A program made the translations under genes and the position numbers. Positions 25,341-34,383 of a stretch of 64,000 nt of DNA are shown here, piece after piece. Within the stretch, counting starts at the first letter, position 1, and every line of letters begins with the position of its first letter. Location of the stretch: assembly GCA_963746265.1 (NCBI GenBank), contig CAVVAM010000017.1:1-64000 (forward strand). The letters run 5' to 3'. This DNA comes from Ilumatobacter sp963746265 (lineage in GTDB: Bacteria > Actinomycetota > Acidimicrobiia > Acidimicrobiales > Ilumatobacteraceae). The notes below the pieces were generated by a model. It was not told where the DNA came from. It saw only the letters and a program-made list of their open reading frames with translations, and did no database searches.

Positions 25341-27359
25341 CTACTGGTCAGCCGGCACGGTCAGGCAGCGGCACCCCGGGTGCGCCGGTGCGCTCGCATG
25401 ACCGGTCGGGAACTCGTCTCCGGCGGCGACGGCTCCGGCGAGCGAGTTGTCCTCGCAATCCGGGCACGTCGCCTCCGAGGGGTCGATCGACCAGGTCAAC
25501 GGTGTGCCGGGCTTGACCCCGACGGCGAGGCCACCTCCGTGCGCGAAGCGGAACGCGTCGTCGAGTTGATCATCGATGTGCTGCGTCTTCCACTCCCGGT
25601 AGACGGCACGCACGCGCTTGGTGACGTCGTCGTTGTCACCACCGCCGTCGGCGACGGCACGCTCGAGGCGCTGACGAAGGGGGACGACGAGATCGTCACC
25701 GACGACCGCCTGCGCGCGTTCGAGCGCCCCACCACGTCGCAGCGTGGTGCGCAGCGTCTTGGTGTCGTTCTTGCCGACCTCGGCGGCTCCGGCGACGGCA
25801 GCGTCGAGCAGGTCGTCGGCCAGCGCGTCGACGTAGGTCTGAACGTGGGCGTCGACCTCCGCGACCAGTTGGTCGAGTTGGGTGACCGGCTCGTTCCGGC
25901 GGAGCAGATCGAGCACGCCGTTCTGTTCGTCGGCCAGCACTCGTTTGAGCTTGCGTGCTCCCGACACGATCAGTGGCACCAACGCCTCGTCGCGGCGTTG
26001 GAAGGGCGTCGAGACGTCTTCGTCGGCCGCATCATCGGCGGCGTCCGTTCCGCTCACCGCGTCGTCGATGATGGCGGGCGCGGCTGACTCGCTGCGCAGC
26101 CGTTCGAAGATGCCGTCGACGTCGGGCCGGTCGTCCGGACCCGCCGTCGATTCGTCGGTCTCGTCGTCGTCGGACTGGCCGTCGGTCTCGAGGTCGGCGG
26201 GCCGGTCACGGAACAGCGACACGACGTTGGCGTCCCGGGTCATCGTCGTCGGCAACGCCTGCTCGACCACGCCGGCGACGTCGGCGGCAGTCCGTGCGAC
26301 GTCGTTCTCGTCGACGTGGTTCTCGTCGACGTCGTTCTCGTCGACGTCGGAGGCTGCGTCGGCCGCCTCGTCGTCGAAGGGGGCGTCGATCGTCCGGGTG
26401 TCGTCGGCCGCCTCGTCGTCGAAGGGGGCGTCGATCGTCCGGGTGTCGTCGGCCGCCTCGGCAGGATCGTGATCGACGTCTTCGCTCGGCGCGTCGGTCG
26501 AGCCGCCGTCGACACCATCGTGCGCATCGTCACCATCGTGCGCATCGTCGACCTCGACCTCGGCTGCGCCACGGTCGACGTCATCGACCGATCCACCGGC
26601 CGGGCCGGAGGACGGATCGCCATCGGACCGCCGAGGACGACTCGCGGGCCGGTCGAGCTCGCCCGCCGGCACCATCAGGGGCAGTGGTCCGGTCGTCGGC
26701 GAGAAGTTCACCAGCTCGTTCGGTCCGTCGATCGACTGCAACTCCGAGGTGACGTCGACGGCCACGAGGCGCGCCCGTTCGAAGACCTGAAGCAGACGAT
26801 CGCGTCCGTGGACGAGATCTTCGATCTGTTGCCGGGCCAGCTTGGTCCGACGCTCGAGATCGGCGAGCACCCGCTCGCGGTAGGCCCGGGCCTCGTTCAC
26901 CATCTCACGACCCTGCTGCTTGGCCAGCGCCACTTCGGCCTCGGCGTCCGACGAGGCGTCGTGGCGCCTGCGTGCGGTCTCGACCTCGGCCTCCTGGCGG
27001 AGTCGGTTCACCTCGTCGTTGGCATCGCTGATCACCTTGGCCGCGGCCTCCTCGGCCCGGATCTTGATCTGCGACGCCGACTCCCGTGCCGTTTGCAGCA
27101 CCCGCAACGTCTCCTCGCCGAGAATCGCGGCAACCGTCTCCTCGTCGAGCTCCGGAGCGGGAGCCACCTCCGCCTCGGCCACGCGTAGCTGCGCCTCGAG
27201 TTGCCGCTCGCGCTCCTGGAGGCGACCCAGCTCCGCAGCCACCGAGGTCAGGAACGCACGAACCTCGTCCTGGCTGAAGCCGCGCCGGGTCGTCGAGAAA
27301 CCGGCCTCCGCCACGGACGCGGGCGAGGAAGGGTCTGGTCTCGAGAGCGAGGCAGCCAT
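25341..27359 (-). CDS. DivIVA-like coiled-coil protein with acidic repeats and phage-head-like cysteine tail
   Basis: A 672-residue protein in three parts. Residues 15-210: a DivIVA-type start (FSTTRRGFSQDEVRAFLTSV) and long coiled coil ending LARQQIEDLVHGRDRLL. About 225-370: low-complexity acidic region including two copies of TRTIDAPFDDEAAD and three DENxV units. About 420-672: a helical domain (VYREWKTQHIDDQLDDAF) ending in C632-x-x-C635, H654, H660, C663-x-C665, the CPxC/HPxCRC pattern of phage Mu F-like minor head proteins. Presumably a polar or septal scaffold; the tail looks like a zinc site. Cotranscribed with the PDZ-Lon protease and UPF0182 genes. Confidence 0.78.
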   Translation of the reverse strand: MAASLSRPDPSSPASVAEAGFSTTRRGFSQDEVRAFLTSVAAELGRLQERERQLEAQLRVAEAEVAPAPELDEETVAAILGEETLRVLQTARESASQIKIRAEEAAAKVISDANDEVNRLRQEAEVETARRRHDASSDAEAEVALAKQQGREMVNEARAYRERVLADLERRTKLARQQIEDLVHGRDRLLQVFERARLVAVDVTSELQSIDGPNELVNFSPTTGPLPLMVPAGELDRPASRPRRSDGDPSSGPAGGSVDDVDRGAAEVEVDDAHDGDDAHDGVDGGSTDAPSEDVDHDPAEAADDTRTIDAPFDDEAADDTRTIDAPFDDEAADAASDVDENDVDENHVDENDVARTAADVAGVVEQALPTTMTRDANVVSLFRDRPADLETDGQSDDDETDESTAGPDDRPDVDGIFERLRSESAAPAIIDDAVSGTDAADDAADEDVSTPFQRRDEALVPLIVSGARKLKRVLADEQNGVLDLLRRNEPVTQLDQLVAEVDAHVQTYVDALADDLLDAAVAGAAEVGKNDTKTLRTTLRRGGALERAQAVVGDDLVVPLRQRLERAVADGGGDNDDVTKRVRAVYREWKTQHIDDQLDDAFRFAHGGGLAVGVKPGTPLTWSIDPSEATCPDCEDNSLAGAVAAGDEFPTGHASAPAHPGCRCLTVPADQ
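26301..26460. repeat. Coding tandem repeats in the DivIVA-like gene
   Basis: A 45-bp unit starts at 26361 and repeats exactly at 26406, with a third partial copy at 26451. Beside it, a 15-bp unit (GTTCTCGTCGACGT-type) repeats about three times at 26301-26348. Both keep the reading frame and encode acidic linker repeats. Confidence 0.9.
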
Positions 27360-27408
27360 GCGCCGAGCGTAAACGGCCCGGGGCCGTAGTTGGCGGCAAT
27401 CGCTCGCT

Positions 27409-28680
27409 TCAGCCGCGCTCGGCCAGCACCTCGGCCGGGGGCAGCGGGTCGCCGCCCAGTTCGGCCAACGCGTCGAGGGCCTCGTCCAGCGTGGCCACCG
27501 TGATGATCACCAGGTCGTCTCCGCCCGCGAGTCGGGCTGCTGCGATGTCCGCCTCACCCTGGGCTTCCGGCACGATGAACACGTCGACGCCGGCCTGCGC
27601 CACCGCACTCGCCTTCTGGCGCAGACCGCCGATCGGACCGACCGTGCCGTCGAGTTCGATCGTGCCGGTGACGGCGACACTGCGACCGCCCGTCAACTCG
27701 CCGGGTGTCAGCTCGTCGATGAGCGTCAGCGTGAACGCCAACCCCGCGGAGGGGCCCCCGATCGAACCGGTGTCGATGTCGAGTTCGAACGGAAGATCGA
27801 CCCGGCGGGTGTCGAACGGGAAGAATCCGACGATCGTCCGGTCGGGCTCGGTGGGTGAGACCGTCAGCTCGACCTCCACGTCGAGCTCTCCCAGCTCGGG
27901 CCGGTCGACCCGCATCGACACGACGTCGCCGGGCTCGAGGCCGTCGAGGATCCGGCCGAGGTCCTCGACGCCGTCGATCTCCTCGCCCTCGACCTCGAGG
28001 ATCCGGTCACCCGGATCGAGCACGTCGTCGGACGGGCTCCAGGTGGTGCATTCGGTGCCGTCCTCATTCGGTTCGAGGCACACCATGTCCTGGATCAGGA
28101 CATCGCCCTCCTGCAGGCTCACCTCGAACCCGACCCGCTGGAGCGCCACGAACTGCGCGACCTGTTCGGACGAACGCATCGACTCCAGGGCGAACCGGCG
28201 GCGCTGCTGCGGGGTCTGCACCCCGAACTTCTCCTCGCTGGTGAGGAACTGGATCGCCGGCTCATCACGACCGGCGAACCACGACAGCACCGACTGGGAG
28301 GGTTCGGTGACCGTCACGAAGTAGACGTCGCCCGCCGGAGGGAACTGTTCGGCCAGATCGCCGAGTTCGCCGAACACGATCCGATCATCGACCGGCTGCG
28401 CCGACGCCGGGGTACGAGCGAACGGTGTGCCCTGCTCCAGGCCGAGCCTCTGGTTCTCCTTCGATGCAACAAACTGTGATGGCAGCACCGCCGCCACCGC
28501 AATGACCATGAGCAGGAGCAACGAGACGCCGACGACCGGAACGGTCCACCAGCGATGCGCTCGGGAGGGCAACACCAATCCGACGCGGGAGGCGGCCTCC
28601 GACAGAGTCTCCACGCGCGCCGGCGGCGGCCCCGACGGGCCGTCGGTCGGCGGTAGTGTCGATGTCCGCGTGTCGGTCAC
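27409..28680 (-). CDS. Membrane-anchored PDZ-Lon-type serine protease
   Basis: A 423-residue protease (YlbL-like). One membrane segment at about residues 44-66, an extracytoplasmic region, a PDZ domain (DPGDRILEVEGEEIDGVEDL), and a C-terminal Lon-type proteolytic domain with the Ser in GGPSAGLAF and the Lys in GGLRQKASAVAQAG. No ATPase part, as expected for this family. GTG 28680 was chosen; an upstream ATG at 28758 would overlap the divergent gene further. First gene of the operon with the DivIVA-like and UPF0182 genes. Confidence 0.9.
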   Translation of the reverse strand: MTDTRTSTLPPTDGPSGPPPARVETLSEAASRVGLVLPSRAHRWWTVPVVGVSLLLLMVIAVAAVLPSQFVASKENQRLGLEQGTPFARTPASAQPVDDRIVFGELGDLAEQFPPAGDVYFVTVTEPSQSVLSWFAGRDEPAIQFLTSEEKFGVQTPQQRRRFALESMRSSEQVAQFVALQRVGFEVSLQEGDVLIQDMVCLEPNEDGTECTTWSPSDDVLDPGDRILEVEGEEIDGVEDLGRILDGLEPGDVVSMRVDRPELGELDVEVELTVSPTEPDRTIVGFFPFDTRRVDLPFELDIDTGSIGGPSAGLAFTLTLIDELTPGELTGGRSVAVTGTIELDGTVGPIGGLRQKASAVAQAGVDVFIVPEAQGEADIAAARLAGGDDLVIITVATLDEALDALAELGGDPLPPAEVLAERG

Positions 28681-29005
28681 TCTTGCGCTCTCTGTTGATG
28701 GACTCACGATCAGAGCCGCGTTCATCGCCGGCTTGGCGATCGTCGCGCTGCTGCTCACCGGGTGGCGTAAGCCTGCCAGAGCCGAGCCGCAAACACCACG
28801 CGCTGCGATGTCACGTCAACGCGCCGGCGTCGTGGTCGACCACTTCGACACCCCGCAGTACCGCCGGCCCGGGGTCGTCCGTCGGATCCTCGCGCTGCTC
28901 GCGAGCGGCGGCATCGGCGTGCTCACCGGCGTCCTGGCGGCGATCATCACGTCGTTCGCCATCGCGATCGCGGTCATCTGGTTGACGAATCTGCTCCAGA
29001 AATGA
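28670..29005 (+). CDS. Small membrane protein
   Basis: About 111 residues with two hydrophobic segments (AAFIAGLAIVALLLTGW and the C-terminal GVLTGVLAAIITSFAIAIAV) and a soluble middle (RAGVVVDHFDTPQYRRPGVV). No family recognised. With GTG 28670 its 5' end overlaps the divergent protease start by 11 bases; ATG 28809 would give a one-segment, 65-residue version and leave promoter space. Its stop overlaps the HEAT-repeat gene's ATG by 4 bases. Confidence 0.6.
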   Translation: MSVTLALSVDGLTIRAAFIAGLAIVALLLTGWRKPARAEPQTPRAAMSRQRAGVVVDHFDTPQYRRPGVVRRILALLASGGIGVLTGVLAAIITSFAIAIAVIWLTNLLQK

Positions 29006-29610
29006 GCACTCGCGACCGGCGTACCCAGGTGGTCGTCGCCGGACATCGCGGCGACTCCGGGGTGGCCGAACGTCATCTGGACGACCCCGACGCCTCGGTC
29101 CGCGTCGCCGCCCTGGCAGCGCTGCAACGCGTCGGCGTCCTCACCGATCAGCAGATCACCGCAGCCTTCGTCGATGTCGACGTGGCCGTGCGGCGACGAG
29201 CGGCCGAGCTCGCCGCCACCCGACCCGGTCTCGACCTCACCCCGCTGTTGAGCGACGACGATCCGACGGTCGTCGAAGTCGCGGCGTGGGCGTGTGGCGA
29301 ACAGGAGATCGTTGCCGACGATGTCCTCGCCGCACTGATCGATCTGACCGTCGGGTCGCCGGATCAGCTCGTTCGCGAGGCGGGCGCCGCGGCGCTCGGT
29401 GCGATCGGCGATACCCGCGGTGTTCCCGCGATCATCGCGGCGTGCGCCGACAAGCCACACGTGCGCCGGCGCGCCGTGCTGGCACTCGCGCCCTTCGACG
29501 GAAACGACGTCGAGGCAGCGATCGATCGAGCGCTCGACGATCGCGACTGGCAGGTCCGCCAGGCAGCCGAGGACCTTCGACGCGCCGCCGAGCCGGTCGA
29601 CGGGGTCTGA
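29002..29610 (+). CDS. HEAT-repeat protein
   Basis: A 202-residue alpha-helical repeat protein with five or so HEAT/PBS-lyase-type repeats (DDPDASVRVAALAALQRVG, VREAGAAALGAIGDTRGVPA, DDRDWQVRQAAEDLRRA). Such solenoids mediate protein contacts or serve as bilin-lyase-like chaperones; partner unknown. Coupled by an ATGA overlap to the small membrane protein, which may be that partner. Confidence 0.85.
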   Translation: MSTRDRRTQVVVAGHRGDSGVAERHLDDPDASVRVAALAALQRVGVLTDQQITAAFVDVDVAVRRRAAELAATRPGLDLTPLLSDDDPTVVEVAAWACGEQEIVADDVLAALIDLTVGSPDQLVREAGAAALGAIGDTRGVPAIIAACADKPHVRRRAVLALAPFDGNDVEAAIDRALDDRDWQVRQAAEDLRRAAEPVDGV

Positions 29611-29669
29611 CCCCGGTCCGACCCCGGCGGCCGGACGCGATCAGCCGATCACTGTCAGGCTCATCACCG

Positions 29670-30101
29670 TCAGATGGTGTAGCGGTACAGGTTGGTGTCG
29701 TACGGCTCGAACCCGAGCCGGGTGTAGAGGCGGTTGGCTGCCTCGCGTGAGGGCCGGCTCGTCAGACCGACGTTCTTCGCACCCCGACGGGCCGCCTCCG
29801 TGATCGCCGCCCGATTGAGCGCCTCGCCGACACCGTGACCCCGGGCAGCGGAGCCGACGACCACGTCTTCGATCCAGGCCTTCAGCCCGGTCGGAATCCG
29901 GTAGAACGCGAGCGTCAGGCTGCCGACGATCTGCCCGTCGACCCGCGCCACGTAGAGCACCGAGTCCGGCGAGTCGATGATCGCACCCAGCTGGGCCGCG
30001 TCGGGCGGCGGCGACGACGACGAGAGCTGTGGGATCAACTCGGCGAAGGCCACGACCAACTCGTCGTCGACACGTTCGGCTGGACGGATGTCGAGGCTCA
30101 C
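29670..30101 (-). CDS. GNAT-family N-acetyltransferase
   Basis: A 143-residue acetyltransferase: VGSLTLAFYRIPTGLKAWIE strand region, VVVGSAARGHGVGEALNRAA as the acetyl-CoA-binding motif A, and SREAANRLYTRLGFEPYDTN as motif B. GTG 30101 is the first start consistent with the fold. Substrate unknown. Confidence 0.88.
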   Translation of the reverse strand: MSLDIRPAERVDDELVVAFAELIPQLSSSSPPPDAAQLGAIIDSPDSVLYVARVDGQIVGSLTLAFYRIPTGLKAWIEDVVVGSAARGHGVGEALNRAAITEAARRGAKNVGLTSRPSREAANRLYTRLGFEPYDTNLYRYTI

Positions 30102-30168
30102 GGCGGTCGACGCTAGCCCGGCCCATGCGGACTCGACAGCAGCACCATCAGGTGCGATCGTGGAGCCG

Positions 30169-30390
30169 ATGGCGCAGGCACGTGACAAACGCCGGCAGCG
30201 AGCGAAACAGCGGCGACCCATACCGACCGGTCCATCGCCGTTGGCGAGCCAGCGCACGACTCGCAACCGCCGGCTCGTGATCGCGTTCCTGATCGTCGTC
30301 GCCGTGGCCGGCGTGCTGGCGATCGCCACCTCGGAGGACGGCACGGGTGCACCTCGGACAGCCGGGACCGCCGGCAACGCGGCCGGGTAG
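30169..30390 (+). CDS. Small single-pass membrane protein
   Basis: A 73-residue protein with a strongly basic N-terminus (MAQARDKRRQRAKQRR), one membrane segment (LVIAFLIVVAVAGVLAIA) and a short A/G/T-rich tail. Topology by positive-inside rule: N-terminus in the cytoplasm. Twelve bases before the PAC2 gene, so probably in its operon. Function unknown. Confidence 0.6.
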   Translation: MAQARDKRRQRAKQRRPIPTGPSPLASQRTTRNRRLVIAFLIVVAVAGVLAIATSEDGTGAPRTAGTAGNAAG

Positions 30391-30402
30391 GCTCGTGGTG
30401 GC

Positions 30403-31272
30403 ATGGATCATGTCCGCTGGATCGTCGACGACATCAAACTGACCAACCCGGTCATGGTCGCTGCGTTCACCGGTTGGAACGACGCCGGGGACGCTGCATC
30501 CACGGGGGTGCGCACCATGATCGAGACCAGCGGAGCGACCCTGCTGGCCGAGATCGATCCGGAGCCGTTCACGGATTTCGCAACGGTGCGACCACACATC
30601 GCGCTCGACGCAGATCGGAACCGTTCGATCGTCTGGCCCACCGTCGGTGTGTGGGGGGCGTCGCTCCCCGGGAGTGACGTCGTGCTCGTGCTCGGGCCCG
30701 AACCCGCCCTGCGGTGGCGCACGTTCTGCGAGCAGATCACCGCGATCGCACATCGGATGGGCGCTCCGATGGGATTCACCCTCGGTGCGCTCCTCGCTGA
30801 CGTGCCGCACACACGCCGCACGCAGATCATCGGCACGGCCACCGATGCCGACCTGGTCGAGCGGTTCGACCTCGAGCGATCGCGGTACGAGGGCCCGACC
30901 GGCATCGTCGGCGTGTTGCACGATGCGCTGTCGCGCAGCGGACTCCCGACGGCATCGCTCTGGGCGGCCGTTCCCGGTTATGCCTCACAGCTGCCGTCAC
31001 CCCGGGCGGCGTTCGCGTTGCTCGATCGGCTCTGCACGATGATGGGAACTCCGGCGCCGGTGTCGGCGATCGCCGACCAGATCGCCGACTACGACGCTCA
31101 GATCGACGCCCTGATCGCCGACGACGACGATCTCGTCACGTACGTGCGCCGCCTCGAGTCGATGGTCGACGAGATCTCCGACGATGACGACGACGGCATC
31201 GGCGACGCCGACCCGGAGCGGCTGGCGGCCGAGGTCGAGCAGTTCCTGCGCGATCACGACGGCGACGGCTGA
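30403..31272 (+). CDS. PAC2-family protein
   Basis: A 289-residue member of the actinobacterial PAC2 family, related to proteasome-assembly chaperone 2. NPVMVAAFTGWNDAGDAAST starts the domain, and GLPTASLWAAVPGYASQLPSP is the conserved loop. The C-terminus is very acidic. The family is common in proteasome-bearing actinobacteria; the precise role is not settled. Convergent with the NUDIX gene, 7 bases apart. Confidence 0.9.
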   Translation: MDHVRWIVDDIKLTNPVMVAAFTGWNDAGDAASTGVRTMIETSGATLLAEIDPEPFTDFATVRPHIALDADRNRSIVWPTVGVWGASLPGSDVVLVLGPEPALRWRTFCEQITAIAHRMGAPMGFTLGALLADVPHTRRTQIIGTATDADLVERFDLERSRYEGPTGIVGVLHDALSRSGLPTASLWAAVPGYASQLPSPRAAFALLDRLCTMMGTPAPVSAIADQIADYDAQIDALIADDDDLVTYVRRLESMVDEISDDDDDGIGDADPERLAAEVEQFLRDHDGDG

Positions 31273-31279
31273 GCCCGGC

Positions 31280-31981
31280 TCAGCTCCGCCACACCTGGTC
31301 GCGAGGCCGGTCGAATGCCGTGGGCACGTCCTCGCCGTTGATCGCTGCGAACGCCATCGGCGCCCACCAGCTCGCACCGGCCGTCGCTTCGGGCAACGAC
31401 GTCGGTCCGAACCAGCCGACGTCGGAGGTCTCGAGCGGATGCCGCTCGAGTTCGCCGCCGGTCGCTCGGCAATGGAACAGCAACATGTACATCCCGAATC
31501 GCGAGAAACCCATGCGCTGACCGTCGATGACCGACAGCAGACGAACCGGCTCGCAGGCGATTCCGGTCTCTTCCGAGACCTCTTTCACCGCGACCTCGGA
31601 GGGTGAGTAGCCCACGTCGGCCCAGCCGGTCGGGTACAGCCAGATACCCGAGTCGGCGCGCTGGACGAGCAGGATCTCACCGTCGTCATTGCCCACGACC
31701 GCACCGATCGCCACCTTCGGGGTGACGTACCCGGGTACGCCTTCGCCGACGTTCTGAAGCCACTCCTGCACGAAGTGGTCGGTCTCACGCTCGACCTCGG
31801 CGGCGTTCTCGAGATCCTCGGCGGCGGCACGGATGTCGCCCGCCACGTGCAGCACCTCCTCGTACCGTTCGCGTTCGTAGAGGTTGTCGGTGAACGCCAG
31901 CCCGGTGCGGGCGATCCCGGCGAGCGACGCGCTCCAACGCGCCAGGTCTCGCGCTTCGGGCCGACCGGACGACTCGCTCAC
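31280..31981 (-). CDS. NUDIX hydrolase with N-terminal NUDIX_N domain
   Basis: A 233-residue protein. Residues 1-70 are the helical N-terminal domain of MutT/ADP-ribose-type hydrolases (ARWSASLAGIARTGLAFT). About 88-215 is the NUDIX fold with GYSPSEVAVKEVSEETG. Against the consensus G-x5-E-x7-REUxEExGU, the first Glu is Tyr and Arg is Lys; the metal-binding EVSEE is kept. It should hydrolyse a nucleoside-diphosphate-linked compound. GTG 31981; 44 bases after glnD on the same strand. Confidence 0.87.
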   Translation of the reverse strand: MSESSGRPEARDLARWSASLAGIARTGLAFTDNLYERERYEEVLHVAGDIRAAAEDLENAAEVERETDHFVQEWLQNVGEGVPGYVTPKVAIGAVVGNDDGEILLVQRADSGIWLYPTGWADVGYSPSEVAVKEVSEETGIACEPVRLLSVIDGQRMGFSRFGMYMLLFHCRATGGELERHPLETSDVGWFGPTSLPEATAGASWWAPMAFAAINGEDVPTAFDRPRDQVWRS

Positions 31982-32025
31982 GCAGATGACGCTAGTGCGC
32001 CCGACGGTCGACGGTGCGGTCCCGC

Positions 32026-34362
32026 TCAGTCGATCGAGTGCAGCACCGCGCGCTCGATCTCCGTTCGATGGAAGGCATCGGTGATGAGCTCGCCCGACCA
32101 GCTCCTGACGTAGAACGTGTCGATGACGTCGAGACCGACGGTCTGCACCGTGGCGTGACGGATGTCGAGCCCGACTTCGGCGAGCGCCTTCGTGATTCGG
32201 TAGAGAATCCCGATACGAGTCGCGCACCGCACCTCGATCACGGTGGCATCCGACGACGCTCCGTCCGCGAACGTCACACTGGGGGGAGCCGGCGATGCCG
32301 CCTGCGTGGCACGCCGACGCCGATAGGTGCGGGCCCGCTCGGCCAAGCGGGACTCGATCGCCAGTCGGCCCTGCAGCGCACGTTCGAGGTCGGCGATGAT
32401 CGGCGGCCAGTCGATACCGCCATCGGGAACATGCACCCGGAACTCCGAAGCGCCCATGCTCACGCGTCCGAGTTGGGGCTCGTCGGAATGGGCACGAGCG
32501 GTCGCCACATCGAGGCCGTGCAGCGAGACGACACCGGCGATGCGGCTGAACATGCCGGGCTCGTCCCGGTAGACGATCGTCAGCCGATCGTCGTCGACGC
32601 GAACGTGGTGCTTGCCCGTCGCCATCGACTGCAAGGTCTCGGCGTCCGGGAAGAGCGTCCAGGTCGCATCCGCGACGTCTCCGCCGCCGAGGACGACCTC
32701 GACGCGAGCGACCAGCTCGTCGACGAGTGCCTGCTTCCACGGGCCCCACGCCGATGGACCCGTGGCGATCGAGTCGGCCTCGGTGAGCCGATGCAGCAGT
32801 TCGAGACGTTCCGGCGAACCCACGGCGTCGGCGACGGCGCGGATCGTCGCAGGATCGGACAGATCACGTCGAACGGCGACATCGGGCAAGAGGAGATGGT
32901 GTTCGACCATCGCGACCAGGGTGTCGACGTCGGCCTCGCCGAGTCCGAGCCTGGCACCGAGTTCGCGCACGATCGCCATCCCGACCTCCGTGTGGTCGCC
33001 GGGATAGCCCTTGCCGATGTCGTGGAACAGTGCCCCGAGGACCAGCAGATCGGGACGGGCGACGTGATCGGCCAGCTCGGAGGCATTGGCCGCCGCTTCC
33101 CACAGGTGACGGTCGACGGTGTAGCGGTGGTAGGCGTTTCGTTGCGGTCGGGAGCGAACCGGCTCCCACTCGGGCAGCATCCGCGTGATCAGACCACGCT
33201 GGTCGAACGCCTCGATCACCGGAATCGAACGGTGCCCTTCGAGCAGGAGCGCGACCAGCTTGTCGACGGCGCCGGCCGGCCACGGCACCGGCCACTGGGG
33301 TACCGTCTCGGCCAGGCGGTCGAGCGAGCGGCGGCCGATCCGCGCCCCGTGGCGGGCGGCAGCCGTCGCGATGCGCAACATGTACGTCGGATCGACGGCC
33401 GGGTTCGCATCGATCGCGAGTTCGATCTCACCGTCGAGCAGCATCACCCCCGGGGCGACCTCGTTCGGGCTCCCACCGGTCGTCTTTCCCACCCGCCCCC
33501 AGGCTTCGTCGGAGATCCATGCGACCGTGCGGGCGGCGGCTGCGATCTCTGCCATCAATGCGTCGGCCGACGGCAGACCGGCCGCCTGTGCCGCCGCGTC
33601 CTGGTCTTCCAGCCGCAGTGTGTCGCCAGGGCGCCCGGTGGCCCGATGCAAGGCGACCCGTGCGCTCAACAGCACGTCGTAGCATTCGTTGAGGGCCGTG
33701 TTGTCCTCCTCCGACAGCACGAGGTTCCCGCACTCCGCCCACCACAGCGACTGGGCGTCGCGGATCCCGCCGTGACCGTCCTTGAGGTCTGGTTCGAGCG
33801 TGTAGGCCACGTCACCGGCGCCGGTCTGACGATCGCGTACGCGAACACGAAGCTCGGCGAGCCACCGCTTCTTGCGTTTCGTCCAGTTGCTCCGGCCCGA
33901 CTCCACGATGATGTTGCCGAGCTTCTGGTCGCCGGCGAGCGGTCGAGCGGTGAGCAGCGCCGTCGCCGTGTCGAGGTCGGTCTTGGCGAGCGCCAGGTGG
34001 TCGTCGACCGATCGCACTGCGTGCCCCAGTTTCTGACCCCGATCCCAGATCGGGTACCAAATCGCCGATGCCACGGCCTCGATCCGGTCCGGCTTCGAGT
34101 CGTGCACCAGGACGAGGTCGATGTCACTGTGCGGGGAGAGCTCACCGCGCCCGTACCCGCCGACCGCGACGACCGCGAACTTCGGCGCCCGCAAGTGGTC
34201 GGCGCGGGCCTGATCGGCGAGGGCCGCGATCCAGTCGTCGGTCGCCGCCGCGAGCCGGTGACAGTACTCCCGCCCACCGACCGACGTGTCGTCGACGGCG
34301 GCGCATCGACGCTCGTACGCCTCCTCCACCGTCGTGGCGGTCGTGGTGCTGGAGGAAGTCAC
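32026..34362 (-). CDS. glnD: [Protein-PII] uridylyltransferase/uridylyl-removing enzyme
   Basis: A 778-residue nitrogen-status sensor. Nucleotidyltransferase domain (about 30-230) has GGYGRGELSPHSDIDLVLVH with the catalytic Asp pair; a PII-uridylyl-transfer linker follows; the HD domain (about 430-560) has LVLGALFHDIGKGYPGDH; and two ACT domains end the protein (FSRIAGVVSLHGLDVATA and GILYRITKALAEVGLDIRHA). All GlnD modules are present. No glnB or amtB is in the window. Preceded 21 bases upstream by an unidentified gene and followed by NUDIX. Confidence 0.96.
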   Translation of the reverse strand: MTSSSTTTATTVEEAYERRCAAVDDTSVGGREYCHRLAAATDDWIAALADQARADHLRAPKFAVVAVGGYGRGELSPHSDIDLVLVHDSKPDRIEAVASAIWYPIWDRGQKLGHAVRSVDDHLALAKTDLDTATALLTARPLAGDQKLGNIIVESGRSNWTKRKKRWLAELRVRVRDRQTGAGDVAYTLEPDLKDGHGGIRDAQSLWWAECGNLVLSEEDNTALNECYDVLLSARVALHRATGRPGDTLRLEDQDAAAQAAGLPSADALMAEIAAAARTVAWISDEAWGRVGKTTGGSPNEVAPGVMLLDGEIELAIDANPAVDPTYMLRIATAAARHGARIGRRSLDRLAETVPQWPVPWPAGAVDKLVALLLEGHRSIPVIEAFDQRGLITRMLPEWEPVRSRPQRNAYHRYTVDRHLWEAAANASELADHVARPDLLVLGALFHDIGKGYPGDHTEVGMAIVRELGARLGLGEADVDTLVAMVEHHLLLPDVAVRRDLSDPATIRAVADAVGSPERLELLHRLTEADSIATGPSAWGPWKQALVDELVARVEVVLGGGDVADATWTLFPDAETLQSMATGKHHVRVDDDRLTIVYRDEPGMFSRIAGVVSLHGLDVATARAHSDEPQLGRVSMGASEFRVHVPDGGIDWPPIIADLERALQGRLAIESRLAERARTYRRRRATQAASPAPPSVTFADGASSDATVIEVRCATRIGILYRITKALAEVGLDIRHATVQTVGLDVIDTFYVRSWSGELITDAFHRTEIERAVLHSID

Positions 34363-34383
34363 GGGTCCAAGGTAATTCCCGAC

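Noticed and set aside
26301..26460. CRISPR or iteron reading of the 45-bp and 15-bp repeats
   Set aside because: They keep the reading frame, have no spacers, and encode acidic protein repeats.
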